Source: Pseudomonadota bacterium (GTDB lineage: Bacteria; Pseudomonadota; Gammaproteobacteria; Burkholderiales; Chitinibacteraceae). Taken from it: a stretch of DNA of 33,852 nt. The translations under genes and the position numbers were made by a program. The stretch spans positions 1-33,852 of the forward strand of contig JAPLQI010000040.1 of assembly GCA_026399755.1 (NCBI GenBank), written 5' to 3'. A model generated the notes under the pieces. That model saw nothing but the letters and a program-made list of their open reading frames with translations. It did no database searches and had not been told where the DNA came from. Shown piece after piece: positions 1 to 8,297 of this stretch. Within the stretch, counting starts at the first letter, position 1, and each line of letters begins with the position of its first letter.

Positions 1-2
1 CC

Positions 3-110
3 ATCATCTCTGTTGGTTATAGCGTAAATTCAAAACGAGGTACGCAGTTTCGGCTATGGGCGACAGGCGTACTCCGTGAGCATCTTTCGCAAGGCTGGAC
101 ACTGGATTGA
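3..110 (+). pseudogene. RhuM-family 3' fragment (copy 1)
   Basis: The open frame entering from the window edge reads IISVGYSVNSKRGTQF and continues to a stop after LSQGWTLD. This is the conserved core of the RhuM (virulence protein RhuM) family. Family members normally run on well past this point, so the fragment is 3'-truncated; its 5' part lies outside the window or is lost. A near-identical fragment with the same premature stop lies on the opposite strand near 7.4-7.6 kb, so the truncation happened before the duplication. It is followed immediately by an intrinsic-terminator-like hairpin. No function is expected. Confidence 0.7.
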
Positions 111-140
111 GTACGATTTGACCGTAATTCGAAAAACGAA

Positions 141-167
141 AAGCCGCAAACCATCAGGTTGCGGCCT
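141..167 (+). terminator. Intrinsic-terminator-like hairpin after RhuM remnant
   Basis: A 7-bp inverted repeat, GCCGCAA (143-149) and TTGCGGC (159-165), flanks a 9-nt loop and is followed by a short T/A-rich run. Related hairpins occur at 7323-7351 and, imperfectly, at about 7703-7732. The hairpin therefore travels with the RhuM remnant and is part of a repeat. Confidence 0.5.
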
Positions 168-338
168 TAATCATTTTAATGAGGTGCCAAAGCTGTTCGG
201 CCATTACAGCCACTCAAGCTAGCTGTATCCTATGAAGGTTCTACTTCTAATCGCAGTTAATTTCCGAGAGGATGACCAAGGGGTTACCAACTCATATCCT
301 AATATTTAAATGCGTTCGGTAATTACTCATTTATTTTA

Positions 339-1184
339 TTAAAATTCATCGTCAGGAAGACTGAATGCCACTTCCTCTTTGATACCAAAATCCTCAATAA
401 GGGATTGACGCAGCATATCAAATTGAATTGGAGTTGATATTTCTGTACCATCTATTTGGCGGGTTGCACGATGCCCGCGAACTATGCCTTCAATTCGGTC
501 GGGATGAGCCAAACGAATAATCACCCCCTGATTAAAACGGCTCAGCTTTCGGCTGTGTTCATGCCAAGCGGCAAATGTGCTTAGAGAAACGTCAAATTGC
601 TCAATACGACAATATACAGCTGGACGTATTAATGGCTTCCATTGCAAATACCACAGCTCATTGATTTGCTGATTACGTCCTCCCCATAGAGGGCTAAATC
701 GCTCCTCTATTTGTAACCGAATTGGCTGATCATGCATGATAGTCGCGTCAACGACTAGCGGACCATCACCAAAATTGACGATTACGGTTCCATGCTTAGG
801 CGCATGGGCTTCAATTACTAGTGAACTGGGCACCATCATTGAAATACCTAGTTTGGCAGGAAAACCAAGAGACTGGAGCAATGCACATAATCCACCATTG
901 CCTGCCCAGCAAGTGCCCCCCGCTCCTGTTGCCATCCAAGTATTAAAAAAATCAGCGGGCTGGCTGCCAGGTAATGGTTCGCTGTTCCTCGTACATGCTT
1001 GCACCCGTTTGAGGATATTGTCGAAGGGGATGTGCTGACACCATTTTTGATAAAGTAAAGTGAGACCTGTGTAATCAATGCTTGGTCGTTCGTGTAAGCC
1101 AAATTTCTCCAAAACCTGTTCAATAAGTAGTGGAGAGATAGAATTTGGATGTTGCACTTGGATAGCCTTATTATGACAATACAT
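339..1184 (-). CDS. Arylamine N-acetyltransferase-like acyltransferase/amide synthase
   Basis: A 281-residue protein with a NAT-fold signature. Counting from a possible TTG start at 1190, it has GGTCWAGNGG with Cys94, a histidine in PKHGTVIV (His133) and an aspartate in LVVDAT (Asp148). The Cys-His-Asp spacing (39 and 15) matches the NAT family triad. NAT enzymes acylate arylamines through a Cys acyl intermediate; some relatives close amide bonds in natural products. The usual RGG before the Cys is GAGG here, so the substrate may be unusual. It is the last gene of a five-gene minus-strand set, 95 bp after the exporter gene. The start is uncertain: ATG at 1184 is preferred over TTG at 1190, and neither has a clear ribosome site. 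The triad is seen; the role in biosynthesis is inferred. Confidence 0.7.
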   Translation of the reverse strand: MYCHNKAIQVQHPNSISPLLIEQVLEKFGLHERPSIDYTGLTLLYQKWCQHIPFDNILKRVQACTRNSEPLPGSQPADFFNTWMATGAGGTCWAGNGGLCALLQSLGFPAKLGISMMVPSSLVIEAHAPKHGTVIVNFGDGPLVVDATIMHDQPIRLQIEERFSPLWGGRNQQINELWYLQWKPLIRPAVYCRIEQFDVSLSTFAAWHEHSRKLSRFNQGVIIRLAHPDRIEGIVRGHRATRQIDGTEISTPIQFDMLRQSLIEDFGIKEEVAFSLPDDEF

Positions 1185-1279
1185 ACACAAGTTAGAGCGG
1201 CGTCAATTTGGTAAATACTCACCGCACTCCCGATTTCGACCCCAATAACAAGCAGGGACCTTGTAATTTGCAGTTCCCG

Positions 1280-2536
1280 TTAGGTAATTGTTTTTAGGGG
1301 GGAGAGAGAGAGGGCCCTAATATGCATTGTGATATAGGCTAGCGCAGTTATACACATAATAAGTCCTGCTGTTTGATACGCAAAAGTAATGCCATATATC
1401 TCGGCAACCTTACCCCAAGTAATGCTGCCTAATGTGAGGGCTCCAGCAAAAACAAGGGAGTAAATCGCCAGTGCTCGTGCTCGCATATCTGTAGAGAAAA
1501 CAGCTTGAGCGCCAGAATTCATCGTTGAGACTATGCTTGCCCATGAAAAACCAGCCATAAAAGCGGCTAGCAGCAGCGAGTAAGACCCACTTAAGTAACT
1601 AAAACATAACAGCATAAGTCCGTATACCGCTATTGCTGAACTAAGAAGGTAGGATCGGTGCAATAGATGGCGTAAGCTAGGTAATACAAATGCAGCCAGT
1701 ACCGCTCCACTACCAAAGGCTGCCATTAAGCTGCTAAGCATGGATTCATCTGCAGTTAGAATGACTTTGACATAAACAGGCAGGAGCGATTGAAATATTG
1801 AAACCGCAAAAAAAAGTATAAAAGTTAAACCAAGGATTTTGCGAAATACGATTGAACCAAAGCTATTTTTTACGCCTTTTTTTAAAGATAAGAAAAAGGA
1901 TTCATTTGATTTTTTTTGGATTGATGATTGTATTTCCTTCGGTACATCAACTCGCCAATACAAAATAATCAAGCCTAGAAAGGAAAGTGCGTTAGCTAGA
2001 TACAAAGAAGCTGGACCAGCCAACGTAAATAAATACCCACCAAGAATAGGGCCGATAATAGAAGCTAGGTTGTAGCTTAAACCATTCAATGTGGCTGCCG
2101 CTTCAATCTCATTAGGCTCTACTAAACTAGACATTGAAGCTTGCCACGCAGAGACTTTAAAAGCAGCTCCAACTCCAATAATAAAAGTAAGCGTGATAAT
2201 GATCATTGCTGATGGCGTGGTATGAAAGGTTAAAATAGCTAGCAATGCTGCGGCAATAATCATTTGTATATTCACCATCAGCAAATATCGTGACTGATTC
2301 ATTCTGTCAGCAATAACACCACCAAATAAAGCGAATAGAAAGATTGGCGCTTGTGCAGCCGTTTGAGCTAAAGCAGCTGCTCCTGCAGAATTGGACTGTT
2401 TGGCTAGTAACCAACCTGTAGCAAAAATCTGCATCCACCCCCCAATATTAGAGATAAAATTAGCAATACAGAGATTTCTGAATTGAGCATGTCGAAACGG
2501 GAAAAAAAGAGGCGTTTTAGTTCTTAAATGTTGCAT
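1280..2536 (-). CDS. MFS transporter (EntS-like MFS_3 type exporter)
   Basis: A 418-residue inner-membrane protein with about 12 hydrophobic segments. The N-terminal region (FRHAQFRNLCIANFISNIGG) and the loop 2-3 motif GGVIADRMNQSR are typical of the MFS_3/EntS-like group, which exports siderophores and other small molecules by proton antiport. It lies between the ATP-grasp ligase gene (88 bp upstream) and the NAT-like gene on the same strand. Exporting the product of this cluster, or giving self-protection, is the likely role (inference). Nothing looks truncated. Family assignment is firm; the substrate cannot be told. Confidence 0.85.
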   Translation of the reverse strand: MQHLRTKTPLFFPFRHAQFRNLCIANFISNIGGWMQIFATGWLLAKQSNSAGAAALAQTAAQAPIFLFALFGGVIADRMNQSRYLLMVNIQMIIAAALLAILTFHTTPSAMIIITLTFIIGVGAAFKVSAWQASMSSLVEPNEIEAAATLNGLSYNLASIIGPILGGYLFTLAGPASLYLANALSFLGLIILYWRVDVPKEIQSSIQKKSNESFFLSLKKGVKNSFGSIVFRKILGLTFILFFAVSIFQSLLPVYVKVILTADESMLSSLMAAFGSGAVLAAFVLPSLRHLLHRSYLLSSAIAVYGLMLLCFSYLSGSYSLLLAAFMAGFSWASIVSTMNSGAQAVFSTDMRARALAIYSLVFAGALTLGSITWGKVAEIYGITFAYQTAGLIMCITALAYITMHIRALSLSPLKTIT

Positions 2537-2624
2537 TGAGACCTCTAGGCAGCAATATCAAAATAGCCTATCTAAAGCACTACTAGTGATTGGCGACAAC
2601 TAGTAGTGCGATGTTCACATATTT

Positions 2625-3851
2625 TTATTGATAAACAACAGGTGTAAATTCGTTAACTAGGTAGTGAAAAGCTTTTAATGCGTCAATTTCATTATCGGTA
2701 CAAACAAAAGCTTTTCCAGCGAAGTCAATATTGGTCGTCGTAGCGCTGACGCGTTCACCTTCGGCAACTTGCCAGTCGATTTCAACGTGACCATTTAATT
2801 TTGGCTGATTGAGAGTTACGACGGTCCCGTTAATTTTGGGAAATACAACAAAGAATGCTGGGCGGCTTTGATACCCTTTTGGCGCTTGGGCGAGGACTGA
2901 GGCATCAATGTTTGATTGAATTAGTAACTCTATGTCATATAGGTTGATACCTTCCCAAGATTGATAAGCAGGAACCGTCATCAAACCGGGAGAACGGGCG
3001 GCAACTTCAAGAAACACAAGCTCATCGTTTATTGAATGAAAGAGTTCCATATGAAAGCAGCCATTCACTGCACCGAGGGCTTGTACACATTGCAAACCAA
3101 AAGTGCTAATTCTAGAATGTAGTTCTAATTCCCTACTGATCATAATTGATCCCAGAGTCCGGCCCTCTTGCAAATCCGCCATTGGACAACTGTAACGGCT
3201 AATGGCGCTGTAGATGATCTTTCCTTCTTGAATGGCCAGATCGTACTCGTATAGATCCCCTTCGATAAACTCTTCAGCTTCATAGCGACATTCATCACCA
3301 GCACTTTCTGTTAAAAAGCGATCAAAATCAGCTTCATGCGCAATTTTGTATACTCCGCGGCTTCCTACTGAGGCGCAAGGCTTGATGATAAACTTACCTT
3401 TTAATGTTTTGTGTAAGTTTTCATAATCATTAACTGACAGAGAAGAGCTGAGCTCAGTGTAGGTTGGAGCACGCAAGCCCGCCCTAAGAACGATTTCTTT
3501 CATCGTCAGTTTATTGCGGAAGTTTTCTACGTTACCATTCAGGTGGTCATAGAGTGAGAAGTGCTCGCGAATATGATCTGCAACTTCCAAATTTGCTTCT
3601 TGATTACAGAATACTCTAAAATTACTACTGGTAACTAATGGTGTAAGTTGAATAATTGCTTCATCAATGTCTAAACAAAAAGTTTTTGAGTTGTAATCAT
3701 AAATTTCTTCAACTCTAATTACTGTGCTTGATGTGATAAGCCAATCTGGTAGTTTTTGTGATTTACTTATTAGTAGTATTTTTTTTTGTTTATCAAGTAT
3801 AACTCTGCTAAAAAAATCAAAATTTTTAGTACCCACAAATATTATTTGCAT
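2625..3851 (-). CDS. ATP-grasp family carboxylate-amine ligase
   Basis: A 408-residue cytoplasmic protein with ATP-grasp landmarks in order: a lysine-bearing helix NKLTMKEIVLRAGL (about 113-126), the P-loop-like strand KPCASVGSRGVYKI (about 157-170), EEFIEGDLYEYD (about 192-203), and the metal/ATP-binding segment CFHMELF with FLEVAARSPG (about 266-290). This is the layout of L-amino-acid ligases and related enzymes that activate a carboxylate as acyl phosphate and join it to an amine. It is the most likely bond-forming enzyme of the cluster. The N-terminal about 100 residues are a poorly conserved pre-ATP-grasp domain. The upstream gap (116 bp) is AT-rich. Which acid and which amine are used cannot be read from sequence. 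Confidence 0.8.
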   Translation of the reverse strand: MQIIFVGTKNFDFFSRVILDKQKKILLISKSQKLPDWLITSSTVIRVEEIYDYNSKTFCLDIDEAIIQLTPLVTSSNFRVFCNQEANLEVADHIREHFSLYDHLNGNVENFRNKLTMKEIVLRAGLRAPTYTELSSSLSVNDYENLHKTLKGKFIIKPCASVGSRGVYKIAHEADFDRFLTESAGDECRYEAEEFIEGDLYEYDLAIQEGKIIYSAISRYSCPMADLQEGRTLGSIMISRELELHSRISTFGLQCVQALGAVNGCFHMELFHSINDELVFLEVAARSPGLMTVPAYQSWEGINLYDIELLIQSNIDASVLAQAPKGYQSRPAFFVVFPKINGTVVTLNQPKLNGHVEIDWQVAEGERVSATTTNIDFAGKAFVCTDNEIDALKAFHYLVNEFTPVVYQ

Positions 3852-3967
3852 AATTTTCTTAAAACCTTTTTTTGAAAAAAGAAAAAATAACGGACATTAT
3901 TAAATTTAAAATAAAAATGAAGGTAAAAATACTAGATTCTTAGCAACTTTTATACCATAAATACTTA

Positions 3968-4843
3968 TTAAGTTATAATGGAAGTAAATATTATATAAAC
4001 AGGAATAGCCACAATACTTATACAAGTCCCCCATGCAATCATACTCGCAGATCTCCCACTCTTCATGTAATGAGTTTCAAGTACAATAATATTAGCGGCA
4101 GGAGGGAGAAGGCAAATTAAATATAAAGTAGGTATGTTTTTACCAACTAAATTCACTTCAAAATATTTACAAATAATTATAAAAATACTCATTAATATAA
4201 AAAACAAAAGTGAACGAATAAGGAAAATGAATAGCGAATTTTTTAAATCTACTTTTTGCAATGGCATTTTAGACAGCCACGCCCCTAATATCACCATACC
4301 TAAGAAGCCCATTATGAATTTAATTATTTCATAGCTAGGTTTTCCAAAGTCCATAATTTGACTACTAAATGGAGTGAGAACAACTCCAATGAGTAATGCC
4401 AGAACTGGTGGAGCTTTGAGAGTTTGAATTATTCTAGTTTGAATATTTTTCCCATGGGCCATCAATCCAACGCCAACTGAATTTCCAAAAAGTGAACTCC
4501 CAACATACGCAGAAATAATAACGGTTGCTGCTTCATTTCCAAAACTTGAGCTGGCAATAGGCAAACCAAGCCACCCTATATTTAAGTAACAAAAACATAA
4601 GTTTTTCACAGGATCTTTTTCAATAGACCGACTAATTGTCAGCATAATCAACATAATCAAAACAATGCTAGCCATAACAATAAATACATCAGACTTATTT
4701 GTAGAGATATTATAAATAATAACCAAAGGTATTATTATCTTTGTAAGAAGTGCTGACGCACGATTTTTTATTTCAAATGAAGATCGTCCTAAAATAACCC
4801 CTATTATTAAGTATAAAAATGGATAAAAAATAGAAATTGGCAT
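3968..4843 (-). CDS. AEC-family (auxin efflux carrier-like) permease
   Basis: A 291-residue, very hydrophobic protein with about ten membrane segments. It has a half-repeat pattern with breaks typical of the AEC/bile-acid-sodium-symporter fold: NIGWLGLPIASSSFGNEAA in the first half and LPPAANIIVLETHY in the second. AEC proteins move small organic acids or amino-acid-like compounds. It is noticeably more AT-rich than the genes on either side of the cluster. It sits between the FAD enzyme (100 bp upstream) and the ATP-grasp ligase. It could import a precursor or act as a second exporter; direction and substrate are inference. The start ATG at 4843 begins the first membrane helix, as usual for the family. 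Confidence 0.75.
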   Translation of the reverse strand: MPISIFYPFLYLIIGVILGRSSFEIKNRASALLTKIIIPLVIIYNISTNKSDVFIVMASIVLIMLIMLTISRSIEKDPVKNLCFCYLNIGWLGLPIASSSFGNEAATVIISAYVGSSLFGNSVGVGLMAHGKNIQTRIIQTLKAPPVLALLIGVVLTPFSSQIMDFGKPSYEIIKFIMGFLGMVILGAWLSKMPLQKVDLKNSLFIFLIRSLLFFILMSIFIIICKYFEVNLVGKNIPTLYLICLLPPAANIIVLETHYMKSGRSASMIAWGTCISIVAIPVYIIFTSIIT

Positions 4844-4943
4844 ATTAATTGACTTTATATAATTTAAAAAATTCTTACCCCATCAATCAGTCTAATATTT
4901 GATATGATTTATTTTTTCAAGTACCAAATATTTTTTGAATGAA

Positions 4944-6386
4944 TTAAGCGATTTTCATGTTTTCCTGAGTCATTTCAATTGCCCACTGTCTTGCCCAGTG
5001 GCCTGCACATTGTGCGTTAAACCAAAATGCATTGGTTGAGAATAAGCTACCCTTACTTAATGGCCCAAGATTGTAAAGATTCAGTATAGGCTTTCCATGA
5101 ACTTGACATTGATATGTGAGAGGATGAATATCTACCCCTCCGCATGGATGAGCTTCAATTAGTCGTTGCTGTATAAGGTTCTTTAATAAAGGGGAATCAA
5201 TTGAGTCGATGCGGTTTGTTCCACCAGTACCATCAACCAGATATTTTGTTTTAATAATTTTTCCATTATCTGATTCAAGTATAAATTGCTTATTTTCCCA
5301 GCGGGGTGAGGCAGTGGCTTGGTGAATATGTAAGCGACCTTCTCTTGACGCGGATGCCAATTCAGAAACTACATCATATGGAATAGGGTGCCGCCACGCC
5401 GCCCAACTTGCACCATAATTTATATTAAAAGAAATACGATCTGCTATTGACATGGATCGCCATAATTTATGCATGTAAGGGCGAGTAGAAACTAAGATAT
5501 CTTGATAAGGCAGATCTGCATTTTTTGATTTTCCCATTAGATATTCAAAATAACTGGTTAAACCTTCCTTCTTATTTATATATGTTGCATTTTTTCGCTC
5601 CCCCCCATCCGGAATCAGCTGACATTCTTCTTTTAATATATCTAAAAAACTTTGTAATCTGACCGTCCCCGATTTTTCTTTTAGCAAATTTTGCCAAAGT
5701 AAAACTTTAGGGGAGTATCTATTTTCTGAACTGAGGCACGTAGGAGCATGCCCGTGCCTTGAAAACAAATGAATCTCATTATTTTTCTTGCAGTCTAGAG
5801 ATCTAAATGCATCGATTGCAGTTAGTCCGCTTCCGGCTATCAATACAGCGTTTTCCTTGATTCCAGAAAATTGCTTGTAATGCTCAATAAAGTTAGGATT
5901 GCCTTCAAATTTTTTAAATATAGGACCGTGCAAAGATCCTAGACAAAGAACAACTTTATGTGCAGTTATCGTTTTGTTATGTGTTTGTAATTTATAACCA
6001 ACATTTAGAGGTGTGATAGATGTAACTGCCTCATGTATTTCATCTATCTTCAACAAACCAGAGTCTAAAATGCTTTGGTAAGTTTCCTGCAAAAATTTTG
6101 AATATGTCACACGACTTGGAAAATCTTCATTAGGTTTCCCAAGGTTTTTCATCCAATTTAAAAACCCTTGTGGTTCAGAATCTGAAATGGATAGCATTCT
6201 AGGTGGCGTATTAACCTTATATATTTCATCTGAATCTCCAAAAGCCTTTCCTCGTGCAAAATCTTCAGATGGAGATAGTAAAACAACTTTATTATTTTTG
6301 ATCCCAGTTGCAAAAACTTGATCTTGAATTTGTTTAAGAAGGCTAATTCCAGTTGCACCAAAACCAACAATAGCAATATCAAACAT
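4944..6386 (-). CDS. FAD/NAD(P)-binding oxidoreductase (NAD_binding_9-like)
   Basis: A 480-residue cytoplasmic protein. It has an N-terminal dinucleotide-binding motif VGFGATG (about 7-13) after a short hydrophobic strand, and a second glycine-rich motif IAGSGLTAIDAF (about 184-195), as in enzymes that bind FAD and NAD(P)H. Near the C-terminus YLVDGTGGTNRID resembles the conserved late FAD contact. Together with KVNTPPRMLSIS this fits the FAD-NAD(P)-binding family of the YdhS/pfam13454 type, loosely related to N-hydroxylating monooxygenases. It is probably the first gene of the cluster transcript, facing a long AT-rich leader. An oxidation or N-hydroxylation step is inferred. A weak ribosome site (AGAGAG) precedes the ATG. 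Confidence 0.75.
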   Translation of the reverse strand: MFDIAIVGFGATGISLLKQIQDQVFATGIKNNKVVLLSPSEDFARGKAFGDSDEIYKVNTPPRMLSISDSEPQGFLNWMKNLGKPNEDFPSRVTYSKFLQETYQSILDSGLLKIDEIHEAVTSITPLNVGYKLQTHNKTITAHKVVLCLGSLHGPIFKKFEGNPNFIEHYKQFSGIKENAVLIAGSGLTAIDAFRSLDCKKNNEIHLFSRHGHAPTCLSSENRYSPKVLLWQNLLKEKSGTVRLQSFLDILKEECQLIPDGGERKNATYINKKEGLTSYFEYLMGKSKNADLPYQDILVSTRPYMHKLWRSMSIADRISFNINYGASWAAWRHPIPYDVVSELASASREGRLHIHQATASPRWENKQFILESDNGKIIKTKYLVDGTGGTNRIDSIDSPLLKNLIQQRLIEAHPCGGVDIHPLTYQCQVHGKPILNLYNLGPLSKGSLFSTNAFWFNAQCAGHWARQWAIEMTQENMKIA

Positions 6387-7322
6387 GGAAACTCTCTAAA
6401 TTTATGTGCCGTTAATTAATGATTGCAGATTCAATCAGTATATTTTTTCTATTTATAATGAAATAACATATTAATTAATTTTGATGTTTGAGGTTTAAAA
6501 TTAATAGTCCGCATTTAAAATAATTAAATAATATTTAGAATGGATGCTGATTATCCCTCTTGTTTAATTCCTTTACGAAATGGAAGTGGCCATGTAGTTT
6601 CTACATAAAATCAGAATAAATTAACTTACTTCATACTATTCTCTCAGTCGTCTCAAAGCAGTCATGCTCTTCATTGAGTAAGAGGAATGATCATATATTT
6701 TTTTGATGCTTAGTAAGTTGAGAACAATTGATGACTGTAAGCTTAAAAATAACTCAAAAATTCTTTCAAAAAAAAAACACAAACAAACTGTATTCTTTCG
6801 TTTTGCTTTTTTATACTGCTGTTAATACTTATTGCGACAGAAAGAATGCCGTGGTCATGCGAAAAACACAAGAGAGGATAGTTTTTTAAAAATTCTTAAT
6901 CGTTGTTTTTATTGAAAAATATATAACATAGCAATTAAGTTGCACTATTTATAATGTATTTTCAAAAGTTGAAAATACAACAGGTTTCAGTAATATTTTT
7001 TATTTTTTTGTTCGTTTTCTATTAAACCTAGAATACTTTTTGGTGACTAACAAAAAATATAGAACAGAGGTGGTGCGTAAAATATTTATCACAATGGTCA
7101 TTTTAACCTGCACAAAATGACTAGATGAGTAATTAAAGTGTAAGTAAATGAGGAAATAATCTCGATTTATGGTCTCGCTTTGGTTTGCTGTACTTTTGAT
7201 TTTTTGGAGTAGAAACATGCATGTTCGGTGATCTAATCTTGGCTTGGTTAATCCCCCCACGATTTCTAGACGCTCCAATGTCTGCAAAGGCCGAACAACA
7301 CTTGCTTGACCCAAACATAATG
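6387..7322. other. AT-rich stretch without a convincing gene
   Basis: About 0.9 kb upstream of the FAD gene has only short, frame-poor ORFs on either strand and long A and T runs (for example at 6766-6778). It must hold the promoter for the minus-strand cluster, but I cannot single out one hexamer pair: many TATAAT-like strings occur. A 22-codon plus-strand ORF (6540-6608) is too short and has no ribosome site. The right edge (about 7263-7300) resembles the widespread intergenic repeat containing a 'GTCTGCAAAGGCCG' type core. Confidence 0.5.
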
Positions 7323-7351
7323 AAGGCCGCAATTTGATGGTTTGCGGCCTT
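7323..7351 (-). terminator. Intrinsic terminator hairpin after RhuM remnant copy 2
   Basis: A perfect 10-bp inverted repeat, AAGGCCGCAA (7323-7332) and TTGCGGCCTT (7342-7351), with a 9-nt loop. It lies just beyond the stop of the minus-strand RhuM remnant. It is the counterpart of the hairpin at 141-167 in opposite orientation. Confidence 0.55.
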
Positions 7352-7492
7352 TCGTTTTTCGAATTATGCTCAAATCGTACTCAATCCAGTGTCCAGCCCT
7401 GCGAAAGATGCTCACGGAGTACGCCTGTCGCCCACTGCCGAAACTGCGTACCTCGTTTTGAATTAACTCGATATCCAACAGAAATAATAGAG
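7323..7492 (-). repeat. RhuM-tail/terminator repeat, copy 2 (inverted)
   Basis: The reverse complement of this segment matches about 1-167 with only scattered substitutions, including the same stop codon after LSQGWTLD and the following hairpin. With copy 1 it forms an inverted pair enclosing the five-gene cluster. Confidence 0.75.
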
Positions 7493-7602
7493 TCAAGGTT
7501 GTAATGCTTGGTTTGATAGGTTTTGCCATCATCCGCAGTATGTGCAAAATTTGCACATACTGAATTATCAATAAGCTCACCCTCTTTACAAATATTTTTC
7601 AA
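7381..7602 (-). pseudogene. RhuM-family fragment (copy 2)
   Basis: The minus-strand frame reads NICKEGELIDNSVCANFAH, then the HYNLDSIISVGYRVNSK core, and stops after LSQGWTLD. This is the middle of RhuM family proteins. Family-like residues (ERSVITRHLK) continue upstream of the first possible start to about 7632, so the true 5' end is missing and the region runs into an unrelated repeat. The stop is shared with copy 1 at 3-110, so both derive from one already truncated ancestor. RhuM proteins occur in mobile and pathogenicity islands and their function is unclear. It is unlikely to be functional here. Confidence 0.7.
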
Positions 7603-7627
7603 GTGCCGCGTTATAACCGAACGCTCA

Positions 7628-7680
7628 CTTTGCTTCTGGTCGCCGCCAATGGTATCTATGTTAACGACAGGCCGATTTGT
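7628..7680. repeat. 53-bp direct repeat, left copy
   Basis: The segment starting CTTTGCTTCTGGTCGCCGCC matches 10388-10440 at about 45 of 53 positions in the same orientation. The two copies bracket the whole cassette array. The core resembles a common proteobacterial intergenic repeat, so it may be a dispersed element rather than an attachment site. Confidence 0.6.
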
Positions 7681-7693
7681 CGATGCCGATCCT

Positions 7694-7766
7694 TGAAAAA
7701 CGAAAGGCGGCTAACCATCAGGTAGCGGCCTTAATTATTTCAGAGTCATACCAAAGCTACTCGGCC
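7694..7766 (+). repeat. RhuM-tail/terminator repeat, copy 3 (diverged)
   Basis: This matches 130-203 in direct orientation (GAAAAACGAAA, the CCATCAGG loop, CGGCCTTAAT, CCAAAGCT, TCGGCC), but the hairpin arms have mismatches. Only the part after the RhuM stop is present. Confidence 0.6.
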
Positions 7767-7820
7767 AAAGCAGAAATTCATGCTCGGCTTTTCAATGTAG
7801 GCTTGCCATCACATTGCAGA

Positions 7821-7878
7821 CACTAACGTTTGAATTCAGCGGACGCCGAAGGCGGTCCGCTGGAATGATGGGTTGGGC
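7821..7878 (-). repeat. attC integron recombination site
   Basis: The minus strand reads R'' GCCCAAC (7878-7872), then an imperfect palindrome of about 40 nt with arms around GCGGAC and GTCCGC, then R' GTTAGTG (7827-7821). The order and the GAATGATGG / TTTGAATTC outer arms match known integron attC sites read on the minus strand. It follows the stop of the 7880-8257 gene by one base, as expected for the cassette recombination site of that gene. Confidence 0.8.
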
Positions 7879-7879
7879 G

Positions 7880-8257
7880 TCATATCGAGCCTGTACCCTG
7901 AATAACCTTTGTGAAGCCGCCGGAATGCGCACAAATAACTTGAGGCCCCGCAAACTGAGCAATGCCTCCGACGACAGTTTCGATAAGCGCACTTTCACCA
8001 CCACGAAAATGAAAGTCGCATGGTTCGGAGTCGCTGCCCGGGCTCCCAATGATAATGGTGGAGTTCATTCCCGAAACTGAACTAACTATCCCATCAAAAA
8101 AATCGGGGCCATTGCTCCAGTTAGCGGAAATTCCTGACAACGACGCAACGATATCTTTTAGTTCTCGAAGAGTGACTGGCTTGCCATCAGTTGCTGGCGC
8201 TTCAATTCCCTCGCTGCCAAGCCCGTTGCGGACCTCGGGTGAGAGTGGAAGGACATG
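7880..8257 (-). CDS. Cassette-encoded hypothetical protein (start unclear)
   Basis: The frame is open from just after a GTTAGGC-like core (8257-8263) to a stop directly before an attC site. It gives up to about 125 residues with SPEVRNGLGSEGIEAP, PVTLRELKDIVASL and a Gly-rich GMNSTIIIGSPGSDSE stretch. No family is recognised. The only ordinary in-frame start is TTG at 8140, which would discard residues that look coding. An ATG next to the core is in another frame. So the N-terminus may be frameshifted, chimeric or started from a rare codon. The small size, strand and flanking sites identify it as integron cassette cargo; function unknown. Confidence 0.5.
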   Translation of the reverse strand, partial: HVLPLSPEVRNGLGSEGIEAPATDGKPVTLRELKDIVASLSGISANWSNGPDFFDGIVSSVSGMNSTIIIGSPGSDSEPCDFHFRGGESALIETVVGGIAQFAGPQVICAHSGGFTKVIQGTGSI

Positions 8258-8263
8258 TTAGGC
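8257..8263 (-). repeat. Degenerate attC half-site
   Basis: GCCTAAC on the minus strand (R''-like) follows the stop of the 8298-8696 gene, as an attC should. I find no matching palindrome and R' partner within the next about 150 bases. It looks like a decayed or truncated attC, or a recombined junction. Confidence 0.4.
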
Positions 8264-8297
8264 CGGTGATAGGCTCTCGAATGCTCATGAGATACAC

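Larger units (their letters stand above)
1..203 (+). repeat. RhuM-tail/terminator repeat, copy 1
   Basis: The RhuM 3' end, its stop and the hairpin (about 3-167) match the reverse complement of 7323-7490 closely, giving an inverted pair about 7 kb apart. The distal part (about 130-203, hairpin to TTCGGCC) also matches 7694-7766 in direct orientation. The five-gene metabolite cluster lies between the inverted copies. Confidence 0.75.

Noticed and set aside
6540-6608. 22-codon plus-strand ORF in the AT-rich leader of the metabolite cluster, considered as a precursor peptide
   Set aside because: No ribosome site, opposite strand to the cluster, and length expected by chance.
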